64,000 nucleotides of DNA from Rosa chinensis (taxonomy: Eukaryota > Streptophyta > Magnoliopsida > Rosales > Rosaceae). Location: contig NC_037088.1 of assembly GCF_002994745.2 (NCBI RefSeq), positions 52,357,897 through 52,421,896 of the forward strand, in the 5' to 3' direction. This document shows, piece after piece, positions 37,488 to 48,640 of this stretch (position 1 is the first letter of the stretch; each line of letters starts with the position of its first letter). Under the pieces are notes generated by a model. The model saw only the letters and a list, made by a program, of their open reading frames with translations, had not been told where the DNA came from and made no database searches. Position numbers and translations under genes: made by a program.

Positions 37488-39010
37488 TCACCTCTGCAGA
37501 CATTTCCAAAATTGACATACAATATTGTAAGCTCTGGACTCATAACCATTCGGTACGTAGCAATAACTATAAGCACTGGGTTGTGTTCCCTCTCCTCGAT
37601 CTCTATCTTCTTTGCTATCATCACCATTACTATTTGATTCCAAATGGTGCTGCACCAAACACTTTGTCGGGGCCAATTAACATCACATTTAAAGATGACC
37701 AATTGTAGTATTTTCCGGACAAAAGTGGGTTACATAAAAGCTATTCCCTGTATTGGGTTTGCTGTTATGGGGCCATAACACTCAAGCATACATATATACT
37801 TCTATAGCATAATCATCCAATAATTCGAAGGGCAGGTCATAAAGATCTAATAACAGAGGCTCTGAGATCTTTAGTGACAGCAAGAATGTGATGATGCTAA
37901 ACTATTTGGTAGAGCTCGGGTTGTATGTCCTTTTTCTTTTTCTTTTGAAAATGTTGAAAATGCTGTATGTCATGTATCATATATATAGGTCATATATAAG
38001 TAGTTAGCTATGCCCTAGCCATTATTATATATAGCTATGATTTCAAGAGAACTGATGTTGTTGAACTGTTAATGTAAATTGTATACATATTTAATCGTTT
38101 AAGTTACGAATAAGATAACTTAAATTTATTAAATTTCGTACATATAATGTCTTATACGTATGTAATCAGATAAATTTAAGTTATATTTATCTTAACTGAA
38201 ACGACTAAAATATGTGTACTATTTATATTGACAGTTCAACAATATAAGACCATCTCAATGAGTATATGTTATAGAGTATTTATAGAGTAATAGAGTTATG
38301 AACAATGTAAACGCCGCATCCCCACCCAAACTACACGAAGGCTTCAAATGCGTGGAGAGGATTGTATGCACTAACAGTACAAGTGCACTGTCGGTTATTT
38401 TAATCTATAAAAAAATAACAGTCACTTATCTAATCCACTCCTTTATATATTTTAATATCAAAAAAATTATATTCATTCATATTACAAGTACTCATGTACT
38501 GACGGTGCATGGAATACACTCCCTTCAAATGCGTTGGGTCATTATCAAGGGCAAACCCACTTTGTATCAACTTTAATGATAACATTAGTGGCAAATGCCC
38601 TGGATTAAGCCACAAAGTCTAAAGACATTAGTTCATATATGCTGCTTATCTGGATCAACCCCTTTAATAATTCCCCAAATCCCAAGTGGAGCAAAAACCC
38701 AAATGACTCATTGTATATATTATACATAGGCAAAACTTGTAGAGCTTCTGACCGACGGTGCTTTGCCCTAACAATCATTCTACACTATTCAACGTTAAAT
38801 AATGCATGGTACGTCCACTTTTCTTCAAAGCATTAAAACAAGAAGACAAAGACCGGACCAAATTCCATTATTATTTGATGCCCTCTTTCTTCCTTCCTCT
38901 CTCCTCAACCCTGTCTTGTCTTCAACGTCTTTTCTTCTGTTCCCTACTTACTTTCCTACTTAACCTCATAGACCAGAAAGACCGAGTCCATTTTCAGGTC
39001 CAGTTTCAAA
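37488..39010 (+). promoter_or_regulatory. Intergenic DNA and promoter of the Rab gene
   Basis: AT-rich, no gene. About 38360-38520 holds a short imperfect inverted repeat (GCACTAACAGTACAAGTGCAC ... ACTGACGGTGCATGGAAT) that may be a decayed MITE. A pyrimidine-rich leader (about 38880-38950) precedes the ATG at 39011. A TATA element was not fixed with confidence. Confidence 0.35.
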
Positions 39011-42000
39011 ATGAACCAGGAAATGAATGGGGTTGAAGCTGAGAGGTATCAGAAGGAGAATCTCAGCAATGGTCATCATGTTCAGGAGAAGATAGACTAT
39101 GTGTTCAAGGTGGTGGTTATTGGAGACTCAGCTGTGGGGAAGACTCAGATACTGTCGAGGTTTACTAAGAATGAGTTTTGCTTCGACTCCAAGTCTACTA
39201 TTGGGGTTGAGTTTCAGACCAGGAGTGTCACTATTAGAGGGAAACTCATCAAGGCCCAGATCTGGGATACTGCTGGCCAAGAAAGGTTTGATTCTTCTCT
39301 CCCTCTCTGTCTGTCTCTCATTTTGATCTTCAAAAGCTAGAAAGGATTTTAATGATCATGATCTTTATGATTCATATATATCTGGTATAGATTACTGTTA
39401 CTTTCACAGTTTCACTTATTAAGCGAATTCAAAATAGTTTTAGTACTGTATGACAATAATCAGGTGAAAAATGCTCGACTAGCCAAAATTGCTGACCAAA
39501 TTATATTTTGGAACACATCTTTGTTAATAACTAATACACGAGATCTAGGGCGAGCACGATCTGAAACACCAACATTTCATTTGATGCAAAATGTATTAAG
39601 CAAATTTATGAAGTGTAACACCACCTACATTGGATTCGAACCTGATTACTACCTAGTAAAATTCAACCTCTTCTGCATGTCCTATGTTTCAGCTATAAAT
39701 GTAGCTATAACAACATATGAAAATATTATAATTATAACCGACATGCTTGCTGTAATATTAATTGATATTAATCTCAACTCAACTACGGTATATTGTGAGC
39801 TAGCAAAGTACGATATTTTATTGTAAAGTAACTTTCTTACTTGTACTCAGTCATAAAAGATCTCTTACTTGTACTAACTTTTTGAACACATGTTGAGATC
39901 TCGACCGTTAATTTTAAACTCTATATGAGTAGATCACTTATGCAAAATTTTAGCTAAATTAATGGTCGTTGAGGTATCAAACTATATTAAATTAATGAAC
40001 GAATCAAATATGTCCAACCTAAACCTTTCATACTTATAATTGTAAATCACAGTTATGAATGTTTTAACGATCATCAATTTGACTGAAAATTTACAGAAAT
40101 GATCTACTCATATAGAGCTAAGAACTGAATGGTCAAGATCCCAATATGTGATCGAAAAATTAGTCTAATAAGCCATCCCTTAAAATAACAAAAAAAATAA
40201 TAATAATAATTCCCCACGGGCCCTGTTTGATATCCGTAGCAAGTTAATCTTTCTCAATTTTTGTTTTATTTGTGCCATAGATGACAGACATTCACGTTCG
40301 TAGGGTTCTGATTTTGAGTGGTTGCTGTAGTTATGAGAACATGAGTTTTGGGCCGAAGGGCTCCCTGTATTTTCTGCATCAGTACCACCAACTGTACTGT
40401 ATGAATGCATTGCAACTGGAACTAGAGCCTAGAGCTAGCCAACCTCAAAATTAATGAGTAGGACAAAATGCATGTTCTTTTGCATTGAATTGGGCCAAGA
40501 ATAATGGGAGAGGATCCTCTCCTGAGCTAGCTTTTAACCTGAGCTGCCTGAGCTTTGAAGCTGATGATGCCACGTGTCTAAAACAACATCTAAAGGCTCC
40601 TCTTGAACTCAGTTTGGACTTCTTCTGTTTTTTCATCAACACTCAAAGTACAATAGGAAGGAAGACTCTGCCCTCTCTCTCATCTTCATCGCAGCCATCA
40701 ACCACTCCAACCTATTTCCTTACACCATTTCTATTAATTGAGTATCAACAAAATTGGACCATCTCTCTCTCAAATTGTTGCAATCCACCTCTCTCTCTCA
40801 TCTTCATCCGGCTACAACTTCCCATTCACAACATGGAGAATCAAATCAAACAGAGAGTAGAGAACCCAGATCAGGTCTCAAAGAAAAAGCTTCAAAAGAT
40901 TCAATTTTTATCTTCTATTTCGTTTGATATTTAATTCAAAATACTGTCTTAATTTGGTCTGGATACTGGGGTAGAACCGTAGAAGAGGAGAGATTACCAA
41001 GGGTAAAATCTGAGATTCGATTTTCATTTAGATTTGATTTTGCTGAGGTTGAATGCGAAGGATTGTAATTTTGGATTGTTATTTTTTGGATCTGTATGAA
41101 AGTGAAGAGAGCAAGGAGGAAAAAGAAAAATCAGAATGATCATGAAGAAAGAGAGGTTTAGTGAGATAATCGAGGAGGAGGAGGACTGCAGCTGATTAAA
41201 CTGCAAAAGATGGAATGAGTTGTTGAAGAAGAAGAAGAAGAGAGATAGAAGAGGCAGAGAGAGAATATCAGCCGTTGATTAAGCTACAAAAATTGAAATA
41301 AATACAATAAAAAGTTGGAGCCATTAGATGTGAGTTTGGACACGTGGTGGCTTGTAATGAAAAGCTCAGGCAGCTCAGGTTAAAAGCTAGCTCAGGAGAG
41401 GATCCTCTCCCAAGAATAATACATACTATGGTGAGAAGATGATGCTAAAAATAATGAGAATGTATTCAGTACACCAACGTGTATTCGCACTAATAAGAGT
41501 AGGCGGTTGATGAATAACATAAAGTATATTTTTTATTATTACAAAGAAAGATTACATGTAAATATCAACAGTTGAGATCTCTTGAATCTGCTAGTTCACT
41601 TGCATCAGCAGTACATAGAAGAATTTCTAAAAAAATAACTTGTAATAAACATTTCGTTAACATAACATGCGAGATTATTTGATCACAGGTATCGAGCTGT
41701 TACAAGTGCCTATTACAGAGGTGCACTCGGGGCAATGCTGGTATACGACATCACCAAGAGGCCGACGTTCGATCATGTGGCTAGGTGGGTCGAGGAGCTC
41801 CGGGCACATGCGGACAGCTCGATCGTGATCATGCTGATCGGGAACAAGGCTGATCTCGGGGATCAGAGGAATGTTCCGACTGAAGATGCAGTCGAGTTTG
41901 CTGAGGAGCAAGAGCTGTTCTTCTCTGAGACATCGGCCTTCAGCGGCAACAATGTGGACAGTGCATTCTTTAGGGTACTAGAGGAGATATACAGTAGAGT

Positions 42001-42133
42001 GACGTCTAAAAAAGCACTGGAATGTGGGAATGGGAAGAAGCCCATTGATGGGATTGGAGCAAAAATTGATGTCATTTCTGGGTCTGATTTGGAAATTAGC
42101 GAGATGAAGAAGTTGTCTGCTTGCTCTTGTTGA
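39011..42133 (+). CDS. RABA3: Rab GTPase, RABA3 type (2 exons)
   Basis: A small GTPase expected to act in trans-Golgi/endosome to plasma-membrane or cell-plate traffic. Exons 39011-39285 and 41689-42133 are joined in phase 2, giving 720 nt and 239 aa. G-motifs are complete: GDSAVGKT (38-45), switch I KSTIGVEF (61-68), WDTAGQER (85-92), NKAD (144-147), ETSA (172-175). The C-terminus ends CSC for double geranylgeranylation. The extended N-terminus (about 30 residues) and the [10 protein letters not shown] segment near the C-terminus fit Arabidopsis RABA3. The intron falls right after GQER, the conserved RABA site, but at 2403 bp is swollen by two transposons. CDS looks functional. Confidence 0.93.
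39858..40170. mobile_element. Foldback MITE in the RABA3 intron
   Basis: Inverted arms of about 110 bp (about 39868-39985 and 40055-40165) share CTCTATATGAGTAGATCA and GAAAATTT-type blocks. The arm core (ATGATCGTTAA, AAATTTTCAG) matches the MITE at 35436-35835, so both belong to one diverged superfamily. Non-coding. Confidence 0.72.
40506..41411. mobile_element. Non-autonomous MULE with perfect 51-bp TIRs in the RABA3 intron
   Basis: The terminal inverted repeats at 40506-40556 and 41361-41411 are identical over 51 bp. The 9-bp target duplication AAGAATAAT is perfect (40497-40505, 41412-41420). The outermost 17 bp contain a 16-bp palindrome around GGATCC. The 906-bp body is CT/GA-rich, with plus-strand and minus-strand frames of no known homology and no transposase. 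Nine-bp duplication and long TIRs indicate Mutator-like. Perfect ends imply recent insertion. Confidence 0.93.
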
Positions 42134-43680
42134 TCCAGTGTCTTGTTCTTATAAGAACGATTATCAAGCAGCGATATATGCATGTACTACTTTTTTGTGT
42201 TATTATCTTGGACTTTGGACAATTCTACTGTGGCAGGCAGTGGCATATTTTTTTTACTAGATTCTTATTGCCATGCACAGAAAGTACTAGTACTAAAGTA
42301 TTTGAACTATAAACCGTAGGATGAAGCATTTTTATGTTGCTTACAAGTTTAGTTGTATGGGATTAGGATGTACCGATGTGTATAAGCATGATATATCTAG
42401 TTATTTGAATCTATGTGCCGAGTGATAAGAATGTTTTGATTTATATAAGGAGACTTTCCACTAGGTGAGATAATTGTTAGTGATTAATTAGTGTACAATG
42501 AGGGTTTGATCAGACTATACACACTTATTTCGTCACCCACATGGCAGATATATCATTGATCGTAAATAGATGAATAATGAGTTACGCCAGATGTTGTCAT
42601 CCTAACGTTATTATAAATTAATTGATGATTGTTAGGCCTTATTACAATCACCAAAGCAATCTGTTCGTTAAAATTCTATTATCTCTAATAATGTCATTCA
42701 TCCGATAACCACAAAATAAGAACTACAAAAAACTGTGTTTAGTTTTTATATCTAACATTTATATAACAATTTTGTCGTATTTTATAATGAACTAAGTTTT
42801 TTTTTTGGAATCTCATGTTAATTATGGCATTGTCATATCTATAAGTGTTATCCAAAACCCAGAATATGGAGGTTTTATATTCTCAAAAGAATTGGATATT
42901 TCCATTATGATTCATATTCATCATACTACTAAGTTTTGAAAATCAAGGACTTGTCCTGTCTAAAAATAAATAAATTCATACTAGAATTGGAGTTGCAATT
43001 ATACTAAATAATTTGATACATTTCACCATCACAAACCAATCCTGTCTAAAATTAGTTGCTTTCTCTTTGTATAATGCTTGGCAAAGTAGAAGATATTTGT
43101 TGGACTAGGCCCTATCTATCACTCTCAAAATTGGCATCAAGTAGTAGTACAATCATAAGTTAGGTCATGGGTCATAACAACTCAAACCAGTACCATACTA
43201 CCATATATATAATTATTGGAAGCAACTCGATCATTTTCTTTTTAAAGGTATCATGCATCTAAGTACTATATGCTTATATATATATAACCCTTGCTTAGCT
43301 TAACCATTCATTATATTCCAACTACTACTTGTGCTTAACAATGATGATGCCTCACCTTTTGATGTTTATTAGGTGAATTATTGCTGTTAAAGATCACAGC
43401 ACACAATTTGTTATCATTTATGTCAGAAATTTAAGAAACAACCAGATGGGATCTGCTCACATTTTCTCAGACAAATTTCAACATGGGATATGCAAATGAC
43501 TAGCTCGATCGTGTCTATATCTAACATTCCATGAACTGAATTATTGGCATGCTCATTCTTAATTAACCAAGTCATGCGTGCGATGGAACTGTAAATAAAA
43601 TGGGGTGATTATTATCCATCATTTTTAATTTGTTATTCTTAAAAGTAAAAGGTAATCGTGTTATATCGTTAACATTAAAG
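42134..43680. other. AT-rich intergenic DNA downstream of RABA3
   Basis: The first 300 bp should contain the Rab 3' UTR. Beyond it no gene, RNA or clear repeat was recognised. Confidence 0.55.
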
Positions 43681-44400
43681 GATTTTTTTTTTTTCGATGA
43701 AAACATTAAAGAGTTGGTGGGTCGGTAATTTTAACTTGATTTGGCTGCATGCAATTGAGGTCAGTGATGTGGAAACTTAAATAATAATCTCAAATCATAG
43801 TATACGTGGTGATTCGGGTTAATGTTATTGGTCCATATGAGAGATATATTTTTTTTTATTGGTTATCTTTATTTAATTTTTTTTTCATCCCTTTGTATGA
43901 ACCACCAAATTCGAGTGATATTATTAGCTTGGACCATCACATGACAGTCATACGTAGTAGTCCGAAATTATAGAATAATTACTCTAGTAATGTAAATTCA
44001 TGCATTAGCGGGTTGAATTTCCATTAATTCTGCAAATCAAGTCATGGGGCCTGCTAAACAACGAGTTACTTTGTTAACATTAAAGGGTTGATAATTAATT
44101 TGGTTCGGCTGCAATTGCAATCAGAGCTCTGTAAACTCATACATCATCAAGTTGAATTTCTATTGATTTTGCAAATCAAGTTGTGGGGCTATTAAACAAT
44201 GAGTTATTCTTTTAAAAAAAAAAAAAACAATGAGTTATTCTTTTCAAAAAAAAAAACAATGAGTTATATTACTAACGTTAAGGGATTGGTAGGTTCGTAA
44301 TTAACTTGGTTTGGTTGCAATTGTGGTCAGTGCTGTAAACTCATAATCAGCCATTTAGATTTCCGTCAATTCTGCAAACCTTAATTACCGTGGAGTTGGT
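43681..44400 (+). repeat. Three diverged direct repeats of about 200-370 bp spacing
   Basis: Blocks of the type TTAAAGGGTTGGT, AATTAACTTGGTTTGGCTGCAA, TTG..GTCAG..CTGTAAACTCAT and GCAAATCAAGT recur from about 43705, 44080 and 44275. ACAATGAGTTATTCTTTT between A-runs is duplicated at about 44198-44265. Origin unknown. Confidence 0.6.
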
Positions 44401-44566
44401 TAAACAACAGCAAGCATGGCATGTGATCTACTATTGTGCTGATATTGTCTTGACTCTTTCATGTTTTAAGAGTTGTGTTTTAACTCAAAAGAGTTCGGTA
44501 CGATTAAGAATGAGCTCGGAACAATTATTAGTGAGTCACAAACTTAAAAGTTATATTATATATTAT

Positions 44567-46030
44567 GACTAAATTCAGTTTGCCCTCTCCAACTTTGGAG
44601 CAAATATCAGTTTGGTCCCTGATTTTTTTTTTTTAATCATGATGGTCCTTGCACTTTCATTTTCTTTCACGCGAGTTCAAAATTCAAATTTGGCACGAAA
44701 AGTGATGTCAGGTGCTGACTTGACACCGACATTATGACCCATTTTTCGAACTTTGACCCTCAATTTGAACGAAATGTCTAAACTACCCCCTTGAATATTC
44801 TTCTCTGCAAGATTCTTCATCTTCTTCCTCTGCACGATTCTTCATCTTCTTCCTCTTGTTCATCCTTCCTGCAAAAAAATATTCACAGTTCATCAAATTG
44901 TGATAGATTCCATAACAGAAACTCATCAACTAAGTTTAGTTGAACATCAGAAACTACGTAATGCCAAAAGAACCACAAAACAAAAAGCCTATTTTACACA
45001 AAAACAATGCTAAATAGTGTCCTAAAATACAATGGAAATACAACCCCAATAGCACCTTCATCACAAATTACACCACTAATCCCAAAAGTTCACAATTTTT
45101 CCTCGAAATTCAAAACTCTAGAAGCTATTTCAAACAGTAAAGCAGCAAAATTACCCATACCAGGCTTCTATACATCTCAAACTCCACAAGACAAACTAAG
45201 ATAGCAACTTCAACCAAGAACAACACAATAGTAAGAAATGCCCAGAACCAAATTTGGCCAATCAAATATAAGAACAACGAAATAGACAGCTGGAATTCAA
45301 AAATACTCAATTGGGTACATGAAGAATAAACCCTCCTCCAACTGGGTACGAATTCACTGGAATTGCTGTGCATACTCCTCTTTCCCCACAGTGGCTTTTC
45401 ATTTGCTTCTTCCCAAGTTTGAGAAACTAAGTGACATTGAAACCTGAACTGGGTTTTTGTTTTGGATTCGTGTTGTTCAATTTGTTGTAATGGCAGACGA
45501 GCTTCAAGAACGACTCGTTCTCTTCTTGGATTGCTGACCCAAACCTTGATGAAGTTGAAGATGCGAAGATGAAGATGATGTCGGCGCGAGCGGTGAGGGC
45601 AGACCTGTGCAAGATGAAAGGCGATGGAGGAGGGCGTGCAGACATGCGGTAGCCGGAATCTCAGGTTTGATGGAGGACGGAGGAGGATTGAGAAGATTGA
45701 GAAGTTGTTGGATCGATTTGGTTTTAGGCTTTGCAAATTTGAGAGAGAGGCAAAGTGAAGCAAAAAATAGATAAGAAAAAAAAAAGAGAAAAGGGGGGGA
45801 AATTAGAAATTAGATTAAATTAGAGATGTCTATTTTGCCATTCTTAGTCTGAAAAATGGGCCCTAATATCGGTGCCAAGTCAGCACCTGATGTCACTTTT
45901 CGAGCTAAATTTGAATTTTGGACTCGCGTGATAGAAAATGAAAGTGCAAGGACCATCATGATTAAAAAAAAAAGTTAGAAACCAAACTGATGTTTGCCTC
46001 GAAGTTAGAGGGGGCAAACTGAATTTAATC
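44567..46030. mobile_element. MULE family member 1, about 195-bp TIRs
   Basis: Inverted ends of about 195 bp (about 44567-44760, 45838-46030) begin GACTAAATTCAGTTTGCCC and GATTAAATTCAGTTTGCCC. They contain the shared blocks CATGATGGTCCTTGCACTTT and AAAAGTGA. Flanks read ATATATTAT at the left and, with a 2-bp offset in a TA run, ATATATTAT at the right. A minus-strand frame (45125-45763) spans the interior without known homology. Same family as the neighbour at 46189. Confidence 0.82.
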
Positions 46031-46443
46031 ATATATATTATCTTTTTGTTAATAGTTTAATATGAGATCTTCACCCTCCACCATGACCGATTCATATGAC
46101 CAAAATTTGTATTTTTTTTTCTTCTCTGTAGTGTACACTAACTTTTAAATTGCTCGAAAGTGCAGAATTTAGAGAAAGATTTGATAAAGGACTAAATTCA
46201 GTTTGCCCCCTCCAACTTTAGGGCAAACATCAGTTTGGTTCCTGACCTTTTTTTTTAATCATGGTGGTCCTTGCACTTTTATTTTTCATTACGCACGTCC
46301 AAAATTTAAATTTGGATCGAAAGATGACGTCACAAGCTGAGCTGGCCCCAACATGAGGGCCCATTTTTCAGATTTTAGAAGGACAAAATGGACATTTCTA
46401 AATTAATCTAATTTCTAATTTTTTTCTCTAATTTTCTCTATTT

Positions 46444-46448
<5 letters not shown>

Positions 46449-46503
<55 letters not shown>
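46449..46503. repeat. (CT)n microsatellite
   Basis: About 27 CT units inside the left arm region of the larger MULE. Confidence 0.95.
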
Positions 46504-46506
<3 letters not shown>

Positions 46507-46551
46507 GTTCACACCTCACACGCTCCCACTTATCCACTGAAATTCTCCACC

Positions 46552-46668
46552 AAACTCCGGTCGACTGCGACGCTTGCAGATGTTTCACCAAAGATGGAAC
46601 CGCACCGCTTGCAACAATGATGTTCACTACGTCCTTTGCCACTGAACGTCTCGACTGGAGCTTCACCA
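46552..46668 (-). pseudogene. Captured armadillo-repeat fragment (ARIA/ABAP1-like)
   Basis: The minus strand reads VAKDVVNIIVASGAVPSLVK then HLQAS, matching one ARM repeat of plant BTB/ARM proteins such as ARIA or ABAP1. About 39 codons, flanked by unrelated MULE sequence, no start or stop context. A captured exon piece inside a MULE, not a gene. Confidence 0.6.
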
Positions 46669-46834
46669 GTAGCACTCCCAAACCGAAATGGCCGGCCCCC
46701 AAATCTTCTTTCTACACCCAAAACTTCTTCTTTCTGGGCACATCCAAATCACAAGCCTCCCAAAAGAACAGACTTCCCAAAAGATAACTGTTTGGACCCA
46801 AAATGAGCATTTTGGCTTAACAAAGCGTGTCCTC

Positions 46835-46985
46835 AAGATGGGAAGGCTCGTACATCATCTATAAAATCTTAGGGAAAGGAGCTTTTCATCTCAAGGACCT
46901 GGATGGAGATGTCCACCATAACCCTATCAATGGCAGATACTTGAAGAAATATTTTCCCAAGGTCTGGGACTCGGAGCAGTCGTAG
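46835..46985 (+). pseudogene. C-terminal tail of gypsy pol
   Basis: The plus strand reads GSYIIYKILGKGAFHLKDL, then NGRYLKKYFPKV and a stop (TAG at 46981-46983). This matches the segment at the end of plant Ty3/gypsy polyproteins after integrase. It abuts an LTR stump, so everything 5' of it was deleted. Confidence 0.7.
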
Positions 46986-47193
46986 ACAGTTTCTTCGCAT
47001 AAGACATGGGGGGCAATTCTAGTGTTCCTACACTTGCGAAGCCCATTCATGAAGGCCTGTTTTTGAGGCCCAACATCGTTTCTTCGCTACGCCTAGCAAC
47101 ACTAGGGGGGAAACACTACACAATACTAAGCTGAGTCAGCGGCTCCGGAAAATTTTTACAATACTAAGCCGGGTCAGCGGCTTAGGAAATTTT

Positions 47194-47868
47194 TTACAGC
47201 TTTGTCTCTTCTCTCACAGAGAAAACACGTTCGCGGGAAAATAGGGTCGAGTCGTAAGAGTTGAGGCTAAGCTCAAGGGAAATGTGAGAGTCACCGTTGT
47301 AGCCGCCCCATCCACAGGAGTAGTAGCTGTAGCCGCCACCACCCTCGGAACTAGTCTTCATGTTGCCAAAGATGTCCTCATTATGCATGGGGAACAGAGG
47401 AAGGGTTTCAATCTCCGTATTCATAGATCCATAACCACCATAGTTCCCCATCTGCCCTTTAAAAGCAATCATCACATCAGCTGAAGAAACAGAAGCAGAT
47501 GCAGAAGATCCGAAGTTAATATACTGATCCTCAGGTTTCCAATTGGTACCATTACCATTACTAACAAGCCCTGATTTTTGCATCGGCACATGAACATGCG
47601 AAGTAGAACTCTTCTTCTGTTTCTCCCGAGCCCTTTGGTTCCTAAACCAATAATAGACGTTCTTGCTCTCGACCGATCCGTACCATCTCAGGTGGAGATA
47701 GATCCTCTGAATCTGCTCTACAGTTGGGGACCTAACTCCCTTGTTGTAGTCAAGCTCCTTGAGGATTCTTATCTGATCTGTAGTGGGAATCCACCTGGTA
47801 CTGCTCTTCCTCCCGGCTACTTTGTTGCTTCCTCCATCCTCGGTTGGTTGCCGGGTTTGTGGTTCCAT
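47194..47868 (-). CDS. WUSCHEL-like homeodomain protein, intronless, inside an LTR retrotransposon
   Basis: An uninterrupted 224-codon frame, ATG at 47868, TAA at 47196-47194. The homeodomain (about 22-86) has the WUS/WOX hallmarks: TRWIPTTDQIRILKEL, an enlarged helix1-helix2 loop (NKGVRSPT) and recognition helix VYYWFRNQRAREKQKK. This keeps the W-F-x-N-x-x-A-R core, while the usual WFQNHKAR is changed to WFRNQRAR. A WUS box TLPLFPMH (155-162) and a C-terminal EAR-like SLELSLN (197-203) follow; in WUS these mediate TOPLESS-type repression. The protein is shorter than Arabidopsis WUS (292 aa). WUS genes normally have introns, whereas here homeodomain, WUS box and EAR motif are continuous. It lies antisense to pol, between pol and 3' LTR of a gypsy element. 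The intact frame suggests recent capture or some constraint. Whether it is expressed is unknown. Confidence 0.82.
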   Translation of the reverse strand: MEPQTRQPTEDGGSNKVAGRKSSTRWIPTTDQIRILKELDYNKGVRSPTVEQIQRIYLHLRWYGSVESKNVYYWFRNQRAREKQKKSSTSHVHVPMQKSGLVSNGNGTNWKPEDQYINFGSSASASVSSADVMIAFKGQMGNYGGYGSMNTEIETLPLFPMHNEDIFGNMKTSSEGGGGYSYYSCGWGGYNGDSHISLELSLNSYDSTLFSRERVFSVREETKL

Positions 47869-48200
47869 TGGTGATGGGTTGAGAGAATGCGAGAATTGAA
47901 GAGTGGTGATGATGAATGATTAAGAAAGATTGTTGTTAGAAAGATTGGGGTGGATGAAATGGTTTTGGGATTAGGGATTTGGGTTTATAATGAGATATAG
48001 GCATGAAATAACCGAACGGTCTTTGAGGAGGTAACTATTCCATTTTCAATATTATCTTCTCACGATGGGGAACCGAACGGTCTTCGAGGAGGTAACTGTT
48101 CCATTTTAAATGTTATCTTCCAAAGGTGGGGAACCGAACGGTCTTCGAGGAGGTAACTATTTCATTTTCAATATTATCTTCTCACGGTGTAGTTTTCCAA
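47869..48200 (-). promoter_or_regulatory. Upstream region of the WUS-like ORF: TATA-like box and three 61-bp repeats
   Basis: On the minus strand TTATAAAC occurs at 47990-47983, about 115-120 bp before the ATG. Further out, three direct repeats of about 61 bp (starting near 48012, 48073, 48133) carry CCGAACGGTCTTCGAGGAGG; degenerate copies occur near 49400-49460. They belong to the retrotransposon, and could supply promoter elements, but that is inference. Confidence 0.5.
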
Positions 48201-48365
48201 GAGGTTTGAGTTGGGGCCTATATTTGGGGCCTTACAAGACATAATTATTGGCTCCTCACGGATAAAGTGGCTTTGCGGCCAAAAGAAGTACATTCATTAC
48301 AAAGCCAAAAGTGGTTAGAATACAAAACAGGAATCTTCAGATATCTTCTGAATCTTTGCTCAAAG

Positions 48366-48640
48366 TGGAGGCAGCTTTGGAATCCAACGTCGGGTTGAGC
48401 CGCGCCATTATCCCAAGGAGGGGCAGACTTCAGGGAAGAAAAAGAGGAGAAACGGAACCCCCGTGCCCCCTTTACATGGAAGCGGCAGAGGAATCCAACA
48501 TAGGCTTGGCCAACGCTATCATCCACGAGAAGGGGAGACTCCAGTGAAAGAAAATGGAGCATCCAATCCCCCTCAATTGGAAGCAGCTTTGGAATCTAAC
48601 GCCGGGTTGAGCCGCGCCATTATCTCCTGGAGGGGCAAAG
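48366..48640 (+). repeat. Three diverged direct repeats of about 101-111 bp
   Basis: GGAGGCAGCTTTGGAATCCA-type starts at 48366, 48477 and 48578, each followed by TTGAGCCGCGCCATTATC-like sequence. They are part of the gypsy region between pol and the 3' LTR, possibly remnants of an extra ORF on the minus strand (48245-48809 region). Confidence 0.7.

Noticed and set aside
40485..40934. 149-codon frame starting in the RABA3 intron
   Set aside because: It begins outside and runs into the MULE across its TIR; CT-rich low complexity.
45125..45763. 212-codon minus-strand frame in the smaller MULE as a gene
   Set aside because: Composition changes along its length and no recognisable domain; possibly captured host DNA but I cannot name a parent.
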